Shown here: positions 45,868-59,894 of the stretch, in pieces
How positions within the stretch are numbered: position 1 is the first letter of the stretch
Layout: every line of letters begins with the position of its first letter
Assembly (NCBI GenBank): GCA_037127255.1
Contig: JBANSL010000020.1
Location: forward strand, 57,175,598-57,239,597
Direction of reading: 5' to 3'
DNA from: Persicaria tinctoria
Taxonomy: Eukaryota > Streptophyta > Magnoliopsida > Caryophyllales > Polygonaceae
DNA length: 64,000 nt
Notes under the pieces: generated by a model
The model's database searches: none
What the model saw: only the letters and a program-made list of their open reading frames with translations
Told to the model about the DNA's origin: nothing
Translations under genes and position numbers: made by a program

Positions 45868-48206
45868 TACCTCCACCCCCTTCCGATAGGGCGGAGACTG
45901 GCCAGCTCGTGAATGCATTCCATCGTAATCGGGGGGCACACATGCCTAACCCGCTCCACAATAAAGCCCGCAGGCATCTCATAATATAAGGAAGTTCATG
46001 ACTCGATTGACTCAGGGTACCCGATGAGGCTGGGCTACCCTATGACCCTAGCAAAGACTCTAGGACTATCACAGATAACGGCCGTTCTGTTTCAAACGCA
46101 TTAAGTAAGCAGATGCTCATTCAATTAGTGCAACCTAAACAGGATACTACATGGCATGCTTTTATGCATATGCAACACCTAACATAAAATGCAACAACAG
46201 GCATGAATGTCCAACCTGAGTAAGCCCCTAGGGAACTTACCTGGAGATGCAGAACAGCAGGATAACACAAGTAAGGGGCCCAAATGCAAGTCCAAAGCGA
46301 TCCAAAAGCAAATACACACCTATCATCAAGCCATTGCTATAAGCTATTGGGCCAACATTCATAAACACGAGACCCTGTTCTTAACATACTCAAAACCAAT
46401 CGATAGTAAAACCATTTTCCAAAACCTTTCCGATACGATCAACATCAACCAAAAATCATTTTTCCCAAAACTTTCCAACCCTTAAATCTCAAGTTAAATC
46501 AACTCAGAAAATCAACAATTCCTTTAAAGTCATACTTAGCCAAATCCTAACATTAAACATTTAGACCTTAGAACCAATGTCTCGAAATCATATTGTAGAA
46601 ATAATTCCGGCATTTTATTTCAAAACCTTTATATAAATAAATTCTGATATTAAATCACCAAAACAATTCTATTACTTTCAAAACAATTTCCTAATATAAA
46701 TTAATAAATCCAGAATTATACCTTTATAAGGTTAGGAATAATATAACAACAATTCTAACATACCTACATTAATATAATATAAAACCAAGGCAATATCGAT
46801 ATAACATATAGTATAAACTAACAACAAAACCTTTAATAATACAAGACCCCTTAGCCCAAGATGTAACCCGGAATAGCAAGCCCAAACCCGAAGCCCAAAC
46901 CGAATCCAGTAAAAGAAAGAGAGGAAGGAGGATCCGGCCCAAGTTCAACTCTCCCAGCCCTAGACCCGGTTCAACTAAAATAAAATAAAAGGAAGGAACG
47001 AGAACCCGGTTCCCAGGCCTGTCTTCCTCCCTCGACAGGAGAACACATACGACGGAAAACGGAGGAAAAGGGAAGCGAACCCAGGCTCCGGCGGCTCCCT
47101 TACCTGCTCAGACTCTCCCACCCCGACCTAATCCTGAAACCGATCAAGATCCATACCACAAGAATGAAACGCGCACAATAGAGGAGAAGGAAAAGAGGAA
47201 GCTCACCGCGCGACTCCGAGGGGATCTTCGCGGGCGTCAGAGGTCCAATTGAACTCGCCGGAGGTTCGAGGCAGCGCTTGCCTGGTCGATATCGAAGATA
47301 GGAGGCTTAAAGTCGGAGCTTTACGGTGTTTTAGATCATAAGGAGGAGGAGAGGAGTTTACCGGAGTTTAACGGGAAAACAAGGAGCAAATCGCGGTTCG
47401 ACGGCTTCGCCGGAGTTTCTGGGCGTCGGTGGGGCTCCTGGGAACCTTCGACGTCGGAGAAAGGACGGAGGTGGTTGGTGTTGCTGCTGCTGGCGGCGGG
47501 TCCCGGTGGCGTCGAGGGCAGAGAGGAAGTGCTGAGCGGCAAGGGTGAAAAGTGGTCACGGTGGTGGTTCCGACGACAGTGAAGCAGAGCGGAGGAGGTC
47601 CGTGAGTTTGCTGTTTAAAATTGGGAAAATGAGATACATAATGGGTGGGTTGATACATGTCTTTTGAGTCAACAAAGTCTGAAATGGGGAAGCAGTGAGG
47701 CGGGAGATTATAGGGGGTTGAGTTCCATTTCTGCAAAAGAGAACACAAGGTAGAAGGGGGGGAGAGGAAAGTGGGAGGGGATGTTTAACCAAAATGGTGC
47801 AAGGAAAGCTGGAGATGGGTTGGAGCTACTGAAATCGGATCAAGTGGGGGAAAGGAGGCTGATCTGCTCCAAAATAAAAAGGGAAAAAGACAATGTGGTC
47901 CTAAAGGTAAAGTTTGAATATCCGGAATTTCATCTCGAAATTCATTCGCTCGAACCAAAATCCGACTCTATTAAAATAACGCTTCAAAATTATGAAGATG
48001 TCGACATTCCAAAGTTTATTTCTAATCCCGATGCAAAATGATAGAATTTTCCTTCAAAGTTGAAAAAAAAATATTGGGCCGGAATTCGCTTTAAGAATTT
48101 CAATTTCGATTTAGAAAATTAAAGACGAGTTTTCCATGAAATATCCGATTTAAATTCTGTTCTTTTTTTTTTCAAAAATTAAGATTTGAAAATCCGGGCC
48201 TTTACA
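45868..48206 (-). repeat. X 3' LTR, segment 2
   Basis: Resumes with the duplicated TACCT and continues the LTR to its terminus CGGGCCTTTACA. It matches 54076-56376 plus 61052-61097 of the other LTR with scattered differences. Open frames here (47368-47792 minus, 47781-48041 plus) recur in the other LTR because the LTRs are copies, not because they are genes. Confidence 0.9.
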
Positions 48207-51200
48207 TCATCCACCTCTAAAAACAAGTCTCGTCCCCGAGACTAAAACCATTTCAAAGTAGGGGATGAAGTTTGAAATTGATGAGTCTAAGAACCATGTC
48301 CAAGGATCTTGTAATCATCTCGGTTGCGTCTTCCGGGATTCTCACAACATCCTAGTCACAGTCGTGACATCTCCAATTGGCCTTTACAAGTATGCAATAA
48401 GCGCCCCTATCACATCCTCGCTTCGACCTTTCGGAAGTACCACAACTCTAAAGTTCTACAATATCATCACTAAGTCTTAGCAAGCACCCTACAAGCGCCC
48501 TCATAAAATGCTTGTATCCACCTTGTGAAGTATAATATAGTTGCCCGGGTTTGAAAGTATTAAAAGGAATTCCGCAATTGAAAAAGATTAATCTCGAAAT
48601 CGTTGAAATCCTCGGTAACGTTTATCCTTTTAAATTCCAAGTAATTCACTTTCAAACCGCTCAAAATCTTCAAATAAGACGTTTAACCAAGCATCTTTAC
48701 ACCAAAACACGTAAAATCCATTCGATCAAAATTTCGTCAAAATCTTCCAAAATCAAATCAGTTTCCCGCATAATAATCAATCAAATTCAGAAGTTCGGAG
48801 GTGGAATCATCCACCTCTGAGGGCTAATCCCATATTCTCTTCCTAGTTTCCAGAATCAAAACAAGCTATCAGTCTCAATTCAAGCAAGCTTCAAAAGCTA
48901 TAAGAAATGCATAACCAAATAACCAACCAATCTCCAATCAGTACATCATATGACAAGTCTCAAACATATGCCAACACAGTGCCACAAGGTCACATCAACA
49001 TCTCTACATCCTACTGCGGGTCATAATACATATCTCAATCACATAACAAAATCATAATAAATGTCTCGACATCACACCAGAAGTCATAAAAGTATCACCT
49101 CATCATAGAGTCAACGAAACAAAACTCATTGTCAACACATCAACAAAATCATGCCATTAAGATTCAGCAAAAGGGGAGATCAAGCAGCATATCAATCAGC
49201 GAATGTCAGCATACTCACCAGACATCATCTTAACTCCTCACAACGCCATGTAGCGATCATTTAGTAATCAGACATCATTATCTCATATATATAAATCATA
49301 TTCATTTTGAAAGCCATATTCGTGATGTAACATATTCATAAGCATGCTTTCTAAACATATAATACAACATCATGTTTACTACCACATAATATAACATCAT
49401 GCTTTCACCCCATAACATAAGATCACACTTTCACATAATAACACATCATTATCTTGTATATCATATCACAACACATCCTAACATGCTCCTAAAACAACAT
49501 AGCAGAGCAACAATATATCATGATAACATTTGTCACTACCAACTAGATTTCAATATTGCATAACAACATGTAATATCATTCTGTATCAGATTCATCATAG
49601 TTGCTATCTAACATCATGCCAGCAAATATAATTAAATCACATAATCAAGAAAATTCTCACGTCATACCAGTAAAAATAAAATACAATCCCCTCTCGCCCA
49701 TCTCCACTCTCAAGCCAAGACTAATCCTCTTCTAGACTCGCCAACGTCAACTCAGACAAAAATTCTACAAACAATCCCTATTCATCTCGATGCTCAAATC
49801 TCGCCCATCCTTCCGCCAAGCACTACCACACCATCCACCTCTAAGAACTCACTCCTATCTCTAACCTCACGCCCGAGTACCTGCTTACACTATGTCCTCA
49901 ACGTCCACAAAGGCCATTTCTTACACTTCTCACACTTCCCAAGGTTTCACAAGCATCTTGCCCTGCTAATCACACATCTCCTCTAGAAATTCCTCGATCA
50001 CCACTTAGCCAGCCTATTCCTAAACATACCCCCACCTAGGATTCACCTAGAAAGTTCATCGGGACCACCAAGGATTTCCTCTTATAGATCCCAACTCAAC
50101 CGGTCTTACCTAACCCAACATCCCTCTCTTCATGACTTATCTCGTAATACCATCGATCATCCTAACCCCTCAAATTCTCCCGCCATTCTCCGACCACTCT
50201 ACAAGAGAATCTTACCCACATATTCAAAGGAGAGGCAATCAGGAACATCATCACACACACAAGGTATACATCATATCAACTAGCATTTATAATGATAACA
50301 TCATTAATTCATCATCAAGCATTGCAAATATGTCGAAAAATCTCAATTTACCGTCATGCTCAATCATTATTACAATTCATCATATATACACATAATCAAG
50401 TCAAGATAGCAAGTTTCATCATAACCTTAACAGATAAGCCATTCAGGTTTCACAACATTTGCAGTTCATTCTTTTATAGGCAAAGGAATTTAGATCATGC
50501 TTAGCAACTCAAAGTATCATCACATCAAGATATCATGGCACATTAGAATTGTAAGGCATCGAATCATATGATCATAGACACTGAACAATCAAGCAATATT
50601 CCTCACCAAGTAAGCACATCAACACGAAATTTCATCGCCATGTCAGTGAAATATCATTATCAATAATTTAAAAACGATTAGCAATTCAAACAAAGGGCAC
50701 CCCCGCTTGCAAATCACATCGTACTCGATAGCCGCAATCCTCGAAACGCACTTGTCCTACCGACATCTTTGATCATGAGGCTTGTGGGTTATGGGCCCAC
50801 GCTTCCGTCACGTTGCTATATCGCTATCCAACTTCCTTTCTCTTCCCGTGCGATCGCTCGTTCAATGCATCGCGGGGGAGTCCAAGTTAGTAAAGATAGG
50901 GGAGTAACAAGGACAGACAACGCGATGTTCCTTTTGGAAACAACCATAGGTTAAGCTAAGGATGACAAGACTAGGGGCTAGACTCCGACCGAAGAATACA
51001 ACGATGCCCTTATAAAAGTCTATTAGGTTATAATCGCAACAACTAACATAAATTCATCATGGAGCATATAAATTACAATAACCCACACTAACATGTACCT
51101 ATCTCAAGGGGAATAACATGCGTATTCATTCCAAAAGACACCATCAAGTCCTACACTGATGCATGTGAGACGAGCTAACGATTTATCGATTCATGAAAGC

Positions 51201-53489
51201 CATAACGCCTAGTAGTCTTAAGCGAGATATGCAGGATTTACCAAACAGAGCAATATCACATATATGAGCAATGCACTAGCGGGGTATATATATCAACAAT
51301 CAAGGTCAATGCATCATAATGAGGTTATCGTAACAGTCCGACCTAATGCTATACGAGAACACATAAGAGCAGGATAGTATCTATCACATCTGGCAACCAT
51401 GATGATATAGTAAGTCAAGAATGGCATGCAATCAGACAAAGGGTTACCTTTAGAAAGCATATGTCCTACATGATGCTAGCGATACAAGATGAGACATGAT
51501 ATAGTTAAGAGTGGCCTAAGGGAGCTCAGCATAAGGTTCATGAAGCATGTTTACGCAATGCAGTAAGTACGAAAAGTTACCATCTAAGGAGCCACATCGG
51601 AATTCATAAACCCTATAAGATACTACTAGCACATATCGATACTTGAATATAATCGAGATAATGCAATTAGATTCATCCTAGCATTCAGGTGTCATGCGTG
51701 TGCGAAATCATAATATAACGTGGTGTGTGATCATGCGAGGTGTCAAGTCATATGTTCATTTAAGCACGAGGTTATAACATAGAGTAAATGAGGAAACACT
51801 ACTGAGCGGTGACATGGAAGCATGCTAGGATAGACCATCATGGAAGCGAATCGATCGTCGAATTCAACATCAACCTAATTAGGATGGGTAGAACAATCTA
51901 AGATGATAGGAAAATGGGAGAGGATCGCACTATTAGGGACCTAGCTCAAGACAAAATCCGCAATAAGGTAGGCAAGATATAAATTCACAAAAGTCACAAT
52001 TAAGGATCCCACATGATGCTAAAGGCTTATTATAACATACGATACATGCATGCAACTAATCATGGCGACGCATAAGAAATCAATTCTATCACATTCCAAC
52101 AATATAGGACATGAGGAAGATTTTACGATGCATAGCACGAGTTGAAGTAATGGCAATATGAATAGAATACGGGGGCATGAGCTCAAGTCAACACATACTA
52201 GGATAAAACATGCAATTCTCAAGACTCAATTATACCACATATTCTCCATCCAACATAAGTAATCACGCAACAATACAAATTGCAAAACAACCAACGTTAA
52301 TTAATCTGACGAATACAGAACATACGACATACTATGGATTCTTGTCACAAAAGGATAATAAGCATTGATACGTCAGCACCCAGCATGCTAAGGCGATCAT
52401 CTACAAGCATTCATACAAAGGGGAGTTGATCACACTATCATAAACCTAATCAAATAGGGAATAACGATCACGTAGGTTCTCATCATAAGGTTCATCCTTC
52501 CAATCAATCATACGATCAATAGGCTAAGTACATGCTATAACAACATACAATCATTATAGAAGGCAAGACACAACATGAGACTTAAACAATATAATCAATC
52601 ACTTATGTAATAGCATGAGCAGCCTATACTAATGGTCATTCGCAAGGTATATGCAAGCGGCTATTAGATCATGTCATGCAACTCAGAGAGAGTCATCATT
52701 ACAACCGTACAGAGACCCCTAAGGGCAACCATTGACTTTTCCCGACTGACTTATCACCCCTCTTTCCCGTGGGACTCTGGTATGACTCCTTGTGGCAAGA
52801 AGACACTGGTTGATCGTCATAAGAATAGAGAATGACAGCCCCATAAACACCTTACTCTTGATTCAAAATGACATCAAAAACTACCTTCCAATACTCACTC
52901 AGACAACCTTCATATACACACATGATTCCGACACAATGTGTTTTAACCAACTCGATTCCCGTGAAAGATACTGACATCCGGAAGAAAGACTCGATAAGAT
53001 CGTCAAAGCTTTAGCATAGTAGAAGGGGCTATTACACACAACTAGGTTGACCATATAGAAATAGGGGTACTCCCACTACCCAGTTTGCACAGATTAGTCA
53101 AGACACATTTAATAGTTAAGGCATCCAAATCAAATCTCTAACATAGCGAGCATTCAGCACATAATCAGTTAATAACACTCATAATGATCTCCTTTGAGTC
53201 CCCCAACCCATCTGTAAAGAACAAGCTGATATTTTGCCTACCGTTCCCAACTACACCCAATAGGGGTGGTCTAGCGCCTTTACTACCCACTCGTGTCCCC
53301 GTTTGGTCGGTTTTTCCTCTTTTATTACAAGTCGAGTTCATTACTTAGTCCAATTTAGGTTAGACATCTTAAGTTCATTTTGCCCCTTCAAAACACTTTC
53401 AATTCCTTTGAAATTAATGGGCGATTTTTTCAAAAATACACTCGACCCTTGTGTACCCGAATTGCACAACCTGGCTCTGATACCATCTT
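48207..53489 (-). other. X interior, gene-less
   Basis: The sense (minus) strand begins next to the primer site and ends with a purine-rich AGAGGTGGATGA at the 3' LTR. No retroelement protein motif in any frame over 5.3 kb. Much of it (about 48850-53000) is strikingly G-poor on the + strand, that is, C-poor in the transcript, with degenerate ATG/ATGAT-type repetition. The Y interior shares this. Confidence 0.8.
53470..53485 (-). other. X primer-binding site, initiator tRNA-Met
   Basis: The minus strand TGGTATCAGAGCCAGG is the standard complement of the plant tRNA-iMet 3' end, 4 nt inside the 5' LTR. Confidence 0.93.
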
Positions 53490-56376
53490 TGTAACGGCCC
53501 AGAATTATGATTTCCGGGTTACGTTTCAAGGGATAAAACCCCTTGTTCGGATCTTGCAATCCAGGTACGGGTCGAGGTTTCAAACTCATTTTCAGATTAG
53601 TAGAAATAGGGATTTCAAACCCATAAAAACCTCGAAGGGCCATTGGGTACCCTTTATCTGTCCTAAGAGTATGTCGCAAAATCCAATTCAAACGAAAGTA
53701 AAGCGGAAGCAAAACTAGGATACAAATGTCACGACAAAGCCTAGTCAACATCAAATAATAAGCGAGTGATTACCATTTTACCAAGTTAGAATATTAGCTA
53801 GGTTCTTCGATTCGCCAAGAGGAAACCCCGTCATATAGACATCGAGCACTCAGGGTCTGCATAAATACTAAAAAAAAAGAACGGGGAAAGGAGTCAGATC
53901 GAGCCACTCATGCGGGACCGGCAGTCCTCGCTGAGGCCACATAGTATGTGCTATACCTAATAAAGATGCTCTAATGCAGTACGAAAGTCAAACACACTAG
54001 CATGCTCCTAGTTATAATAATGTGCAGAAATACTGTAAAGGGCCCAAGATAATGCCAAATGGCATATCCCTCTCCTACCTCCACCCCCTTCCGATAGGGC
54101 GGAGACTGGCCAGCTCGTGAATGCATTCCATTCTAATCGAGGGGGCACGCATGCCTAACCCGCTCCACAATAAAGCCCGCAGGCATCTCATAATATAAGG
54201 AAGTTCATGACTCGATTGACTCAGGGTACCCGATGAGGCTGGGCTACCCTATGACCCTAGCAAAGACTCTAGGACTATCACAGATAACGGTCGTTCTGTT
54301 TCAAACGCATTAAGTAAGCAGATGCTCATTCAATTAGTGCAACCTAAACAGGATACTACATGGCATGCTTTTATGCATATGCAACACCTAACATAAAATG
54401 CAACAACAGGCATGAATGTCCAACCTGAGTAAGCCCCTAGGGAACTTACCTGGAGATGCAGAACAGCAGGATAACACAAGTAAGGGCCCAAATGCAAGTC
54501 CAAAGCGATCCAAAAGCAAATACACACCTATCATCAAGCCATTGCTATAAGCTATTGGGCCAACATTCATAAACACGAGACCCTGTTCTTAACATACTCA
54601 AAATCAATCGATAGTAAAACCATTTTCCAAAACCTTTCCGATACGATCAACATCAACCAAAAATCATTTTTCCCAAAACTTTCCAACCCTTAAATCTCAA
54701 GTTAAATCAACTCAGAAAATCAACAATTCCTTTAAAGTCATACTTAGCCAAATCCTAACATTAAACATTTAGACCTTAGAACCAATGTCTCGAAATCATA
54801 TTGTAGAAATAATTCCGGCATTTTATTTCAAAACCTTTATATAAATAAATTCTGATATTAAATCACCAAAACAATTCTATTACTTTCAAAACAATTTCCT
54901 AATATAAATTAATAAATCCAGAATTATACCTTTATAAGGTTAGGAATAATATAACAACAATTCTAACATACCTACATTAATATAATATAAAACCAAGGCA
55001 ATATCGATATAACATATAGTATAAACTAACAACAAAACCTTTAATAATACAAGACCCCTTAGCCCAAGATGTAACCCGGAATAGCAAGCCCAAACCCGAA
55101 GCCCAAACCGAATCCAGTAAAAGAAAGAGAGGAAGGAGGATCCGGCCCAAGTTCAACTCTCTCAGCCCTAGACCCGGTTCAACTAAAATAAAATAAAAGG
55201 AAGGAACGAGAACCCGGTTCCCAGGCCTGTCTTCCTCCCTCGACAGGAGAACACATACGACGGAAAACGGAGGAAAAGGGAAGCGAACCCAGGCTCCGGC
55301 GGCTCCCTTACCTGCTCAGACTCTCCCACTCCGACCTAATCCTAAAACCGATCAAGATCCATACCACAAGAATGAAACGCGCACAATAGAGGAGAAGGAA
55401 AAGAGGAAGCTCACCGCACGACTCCGAGGGGATCTTCACAGGCGTCAGAGGTCCAATTGAGCTCGCCGGAGGTTCGAGGCAGCGCTTGCCTGGTCGATAT
55501 CGAAGATAGGAGGCTTAAAGTCGGAGCTTTACGGTGTTTTAGATCATAAGGAGGAGGAGAGGAGTTTACCGGAGTTTAACGGGAAAACAAGGAGCAAATC
55601 GCGGTTCGACGGCTTCGCCGGAGTTTCTGGGCGTCGGTGGGGCTCCTGGGGAACCTTCGACGTCGGAGAAAGGACGGAGGTGGTTGGTGTTGCTGCTGCT
55701 GGCGGCGGGTCCCGGTGGCGTCGAGGGCAGAGAGGAAGTGCTGAGCGGCAAGGGTGAAAAGTGGTCACGGTGGTGGTTCCGGCGACAGTGAAGCAGAGCG
55801 GAGGAGGTCCGTGAGTTTGCTGTTTAAAATTGGGAAAATGAGATACATAATGGGTGGGTTGATACATGTCTTTTGAGTCAACAAAGTCTGAAATGGGGAA
55901 GTAGTGAGGCAGGAGATTATAGGAGGTTGAGTTCCATTTCTGCAAAAGAGAACACAAGGTAGAAGGGGGGGGGAGGAAAGTGGGAGGGGATGTTTAACCA
56001 AAATGGTGCAAGGAAAGCTGGAGATGGGTTGGAGCTACTGAAATCGGATCAAGTGGGGGAAAGGAGGCTGATCTGCTCCAAAATAAAAAGGGAAAAAGAC
56101 AATGTGGTCCCAAAGGTAAAGTTTGAATATCCGGAATTTCATCTCGAAATTCATTCGCTCGAACCAAAATCCGACTCTATTAAAATAACGCTTCAAAATT
56201 ATGAAGATGTCGACATTCCAAAGTTTATTTCTAATCCCGATGCAAAATGATAGAATTTTCCTTCAAAGTTGAAAAAAAAATATTGGGCCGGAATTCGCTT
56301 TAAAAATTTCAATTTCGATTTAGAAAATTAAAGACGAGTTTTCCATGAAATATCCGATTTAAATTCTTTTTTTTTT
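53490..56376 (-). repeat. X 5' LTR, segment 1
   Basis: Nearly identical to the other X LTR. Ends in a T10 run (56367-56376) where the MuDR-like element inserted. The frames at 55544-56001 (minus) and 55990-56250 (plus) are duplicates of those in the other LTR and one is shifted by an extra G; not called as genes. Confidence 0.9.
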
Positions 56377-56541
56377 CGGATTTTCCGCCGGGTAGCCCCA
56401 GGGTTTTGCCTAATCCACGAGGTAACCAAAATATTTAGGTAATACGCGTGGTAACCCTGAGATTTTAATTTTTTTCCGCGTTTTAACCATTTGTCAATTT
56501 GGGGGAAGGGTGCAAAGTTCGGGCAAAATATTGTAAATAAG
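56377..56541 (+). repeat. MuDR-like terminal inverted repeat, left
   Basis: Starts CGGATTTTCCGCCGGGTAGC and is matched in reverse by 60887-61051. Confidence 0.93.
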
Positions 56542-56662
56542 GAAGGATTTGAAATTAAAAAAAAAACCGACCTCTTTCCTCTCCTTCCTCCCCGGTGACA
56601 AAACTAAGCAGAGAACCTCTCTTCTCTGGTTCGACGAAGACGAGCACAAGAGAGTGGCCACA

Positions 56663-59585
56663 ATGACCGGTAGTGGAGGAGACGCTGAAAGCAGGTACTC
56701 CTCTTTTCTCATCTCTCTTCTCATCTAGGGTTCGAATTTAGGGTTTATGAATTGGGAATAAACTAGGGATTTTTCTCAATTTCAAATTTAGGGTTCCTGT
56801 CACTACCGTGGATTCGCAGCCACACAAGCGAGGTAAGAAAGTCCCTGCGACTACTGCAAGAAGAAGAGGGATGCATATTCCAAAAGTCATAAATGTTTCT
56901 CAAAGTTGTGTTAGTGTACCCACTTCGAAAAATCATAGCAGAACGGGGGATGTTGATATGGTTTCTACGTTCTTGGGTGGCAATACACATGATGAAAAGG
57001 AAGATGATGATATGGTTGATAGTAATGTACAAAATGAAGATTTGTCTGGTCTTGTACAAGATGATGTAGAAATGGGTGAAAAAGATTACTTAGATAGGTT
57101 GTATGATAATGGCGAGATGTATGGGGATTATGAGTTTGGGAAAATCAGTCTTAAAGAGTGGATGATCTTTATGGACAAACCTCAATTTCTGGGTGTTTTG
57201 AGAGATTTCTGCGTTCAAGAGGGATTTTGCGTTGTAGTCATAAGAAATGAGGCAACCAGGTATACGGCTGAGTGTGCTGAGGAAGAGTGTGGTTGGAGGA
57301 TCCATTCATCGAGGTTGGTGGATACATGTACATGGGCAATAAAATCATTAAATGGCACTCATACATGCATGAGATTGGGAATGCATAATCCTATGGCAAC
57401 TCCGGCATGGGCAGCTCGAAAGATTCTCCAAGATGTGATTGCAAATGAAAATATCACAGGTAAAACCATAAACAAGCTCTTGTTTCAAGCCTTTGGCATC
57501 AATCTCAAGCATTCATCCTTGTACGAGGCTAAAAAAATTGCTGAAAAGATGCTTCATGGAGATGAAGGCAAATCGTATGCAAGTTTGCCGAGTTATTGTG
57601 AGGTTCTAAAGCTAACTAATCCAAGCTCTAAGGCTCATTGTGTGTGGGGGGGGGGGGTGCAACTGATAATCCTGAGAAACCAATTCAGTTTAAGAGTGTA
57701 TTCATTGCTCTAAAGCCAATGATTGAGGGATTCATCTTAGGATGTAGAGGGCTGATTGGAGTAGATGGGTGCCATCTTAAAGGCAAATATGGCGGGGTAG
57801 TGTTATCTGCAATCGGACTTGATGGAGGCAACCATATTTTCCCTATAGCCTATGGTGTATATGAGAATGAGAGCAAGAATACATGGTCTTCTTTCCTTTA
57901 TCACTTGAGAGAGTTGTTGGTGAATGCGGATAGAGATAATTGGTGCATCATATCTGATAGACAAAAGGTATACCAATAGTAAAAATTTAGATGTTTATGG
58001 ACATTAGTTTTTGCATGTTTCTAATAAAATATATCGTGTTTCCATGAAACTTAGGGGGTTGAACCAGCTCTGGCGGAAGTCTGGCCTACAGCTTCAAGAC
58101 GATATTGTGGTACCCACTTATGTGCCAACTTCAAGAAGAAATTCCCAGGACAACACATGCATGATCTCTTTTGGTCTTGTTGTTATGCGTACTCCGAATC
58201 CAAGTTCAAGAAGGCAATGGAACAGGTGCAACAGGCAGCTGGGCTTGTTGCTGTAAAGTGGCTTCAAGAAATAGGAGATATACAGCGTTGGGCTAGGCAC
58301 AAGTTTGATCCTAGCTTGCATTCACCGGATACATCAAGTAACTTTGTCGAGTCCTTCAATTCCACATTAGGAGCAGATAGGTGTCTCCCCGTGTTGACAC
58401 TTCTTGATGGTAATTGCAAATTTACAATCTCAACATTTTTATTTACTTAAATGCCTTTGTTTACTAGCTTCAAATCAAGCCCAACTATTTTTTCTTCCCC
58501 AAATACATATGTTATTTGTGCTAAATTTCTGTTGGCTTCAAGAAATCCATTGAAATCTGTCCAAAAAAATATGTAGAAGATCAAGAGGTGTTCGATGATA
58601 ATATATCACATATTGGAGGTTAGTTGTAGCGCAACATGTCCAAAAAACTTCAATTTAGAAGTTGTGCACACTGAATATTGTATTTGTAGTTTTGTTTATT
58701 CACTAAAATTATGTCCTAAACTGCTTATTTTTTTACTTGCTGAAATATATATGGTAATTGCAATGCATTTTATTTGTTGAAATCCATTTGTTTATTTACT
58801 GAATAACTACATGTCTATAGGTATTCGGCGTACATGTATGAGTAGACATTGTGAGAGGCAAGATTATGTTAGAAAGTTACCTGTTGTTGGCATAACGGTA
58901 GAAGCACAAGCCGTCTTGGATCTAGCTATAAAAAATTCACGCAAATTAGAGGTTTGTTCAAGTTTATTTATGAAGTTGAAAATATTTTTTATGGGCATGT
59001 TTCTGGTAGACTAGGTTGCCTTTGATATTCTTGTAGGTTGTCAAAGCTTCGGATGACGAGTATGAAGTTAGAGAGGGAAAATCATCTTTGCCAGTCAACA
59101 TTTCAAAGCGAACTTGTGCATGTGGCGAATGGCAAATCAGTGGGATCCCTTGTAGGCATGCTGTAAGGGCAATTAATGAAATCCGAGGTCATCCACAGCT
59201 ATACGTTTCTCAATGGTACTCGACGGAAATGTTGCGGAGAACTTACTCTATTGATTATCGAGCCATGATCGATGAAGAACAATGGCCAAGTTTCGACTTT
59301 CCACCAATCAGCCCGCCTACAATGAAAAGAGGAATTGGAAGACCACCAAGAAATAGAAAAAGACAAGCTGGTGAAAAAGAAAAAGGCTTGAGATCCCGCA
59401 CCGTGCAATGTAGTAAATGCAAGTCATTCGGGCATAATGCTAAGACGTGTAAAGGTGGTTTGACTGCAAGAGAACGTCGTGAACAAGGTGGCCTAGTTCA
59501 AAAGAGACACAAGGGGGCAAGAAAAGCAACAACCTTCAACGAAAGCGGACAATCTGTAGCTGATATAATGTGTTCAGCACCATGA
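56663..59585 (+). CDS. mudrA-like: MuDR-family transposase (five exons, frame break at a G12 tract)
   Basis: Cuts and pastes the element. Inferred exons: 56663-56694, 56792-57967, 58055-58409, 58821-58951 and 59037-59585, all with GT...AG introns that keep phase. The frame is broken once, in exon 2, at a run of 12 G (57646-57657): the upstream frame ends at 57713 and the downstream frame is open from 57638. Domains: MuDR N-terminal DNA-binding region with conserved Cys (EEECGWRIHS, ~57280-57360); MULE DDE catalytic domain with Asp codons at 57764 (GVDGCHLKG) and 57955 (SDRQK) and Glu at 58349 (FVESFNS); SWIM zinc finger CACGEW...CRH (59115-59160); CCHC knuckle CSKCKSFGHNAKTC (59410-59451). 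Apart from the G tract nothing looks decayed, so the tract may be a sequencing error, a true lesion or a slippage site. Confidence 0.85.
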
Positions 59586-59894
59586 TTATATGGGTTCAAG
59601 GAAATCAAGTTGGTCCTTTTGTATGAATATCTACTGCTACTAGTTTGTGGGTACTCCAATTGACTTTTCTATTGTAGTTGGTATGTGTAAAAATCATGCT
59701 TCCTTTATCACATATTCAAATGTGGCTCACATTTTTAATGCTAAATACCTACTGCTCCCATTTTTGTGTAAAAATGTGACTCACATTTTTAATGCTAAAT
59801 ACCTACTGCTCCCATTTTCATGCTTCCTTAATGCAAAATACCTACAACTTTCGTTTATTAATGCTAAATAAGTTAAAAGTTAAACGATCATGAA
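59586..59894 (+). other. MuDR-like 3' flank with short direct repeats
   Basis: TTTTTAATGCTAAATACCTA and shorter versions repeat three to four times between ~59729 and 59870. No gene. Confidence 0.6.

Noticed and set aside
47336..48041. Divergent pair of short ORFs (about 126 aa minus, 86 aa plus), repeated at 55544-56250.
   Set aside because: They lie in the two LTRs of the same element, so the conservation is only LTR identity, and one copy is frameshifted by an extra G.
48265..48480. A ~70-codon frame starting MKFEIDESK, also present in Y at 29448-29248.
   Set aside because: It is antisense to both elements and most differences between the copies change the amino acid; shared ancestry explains it.
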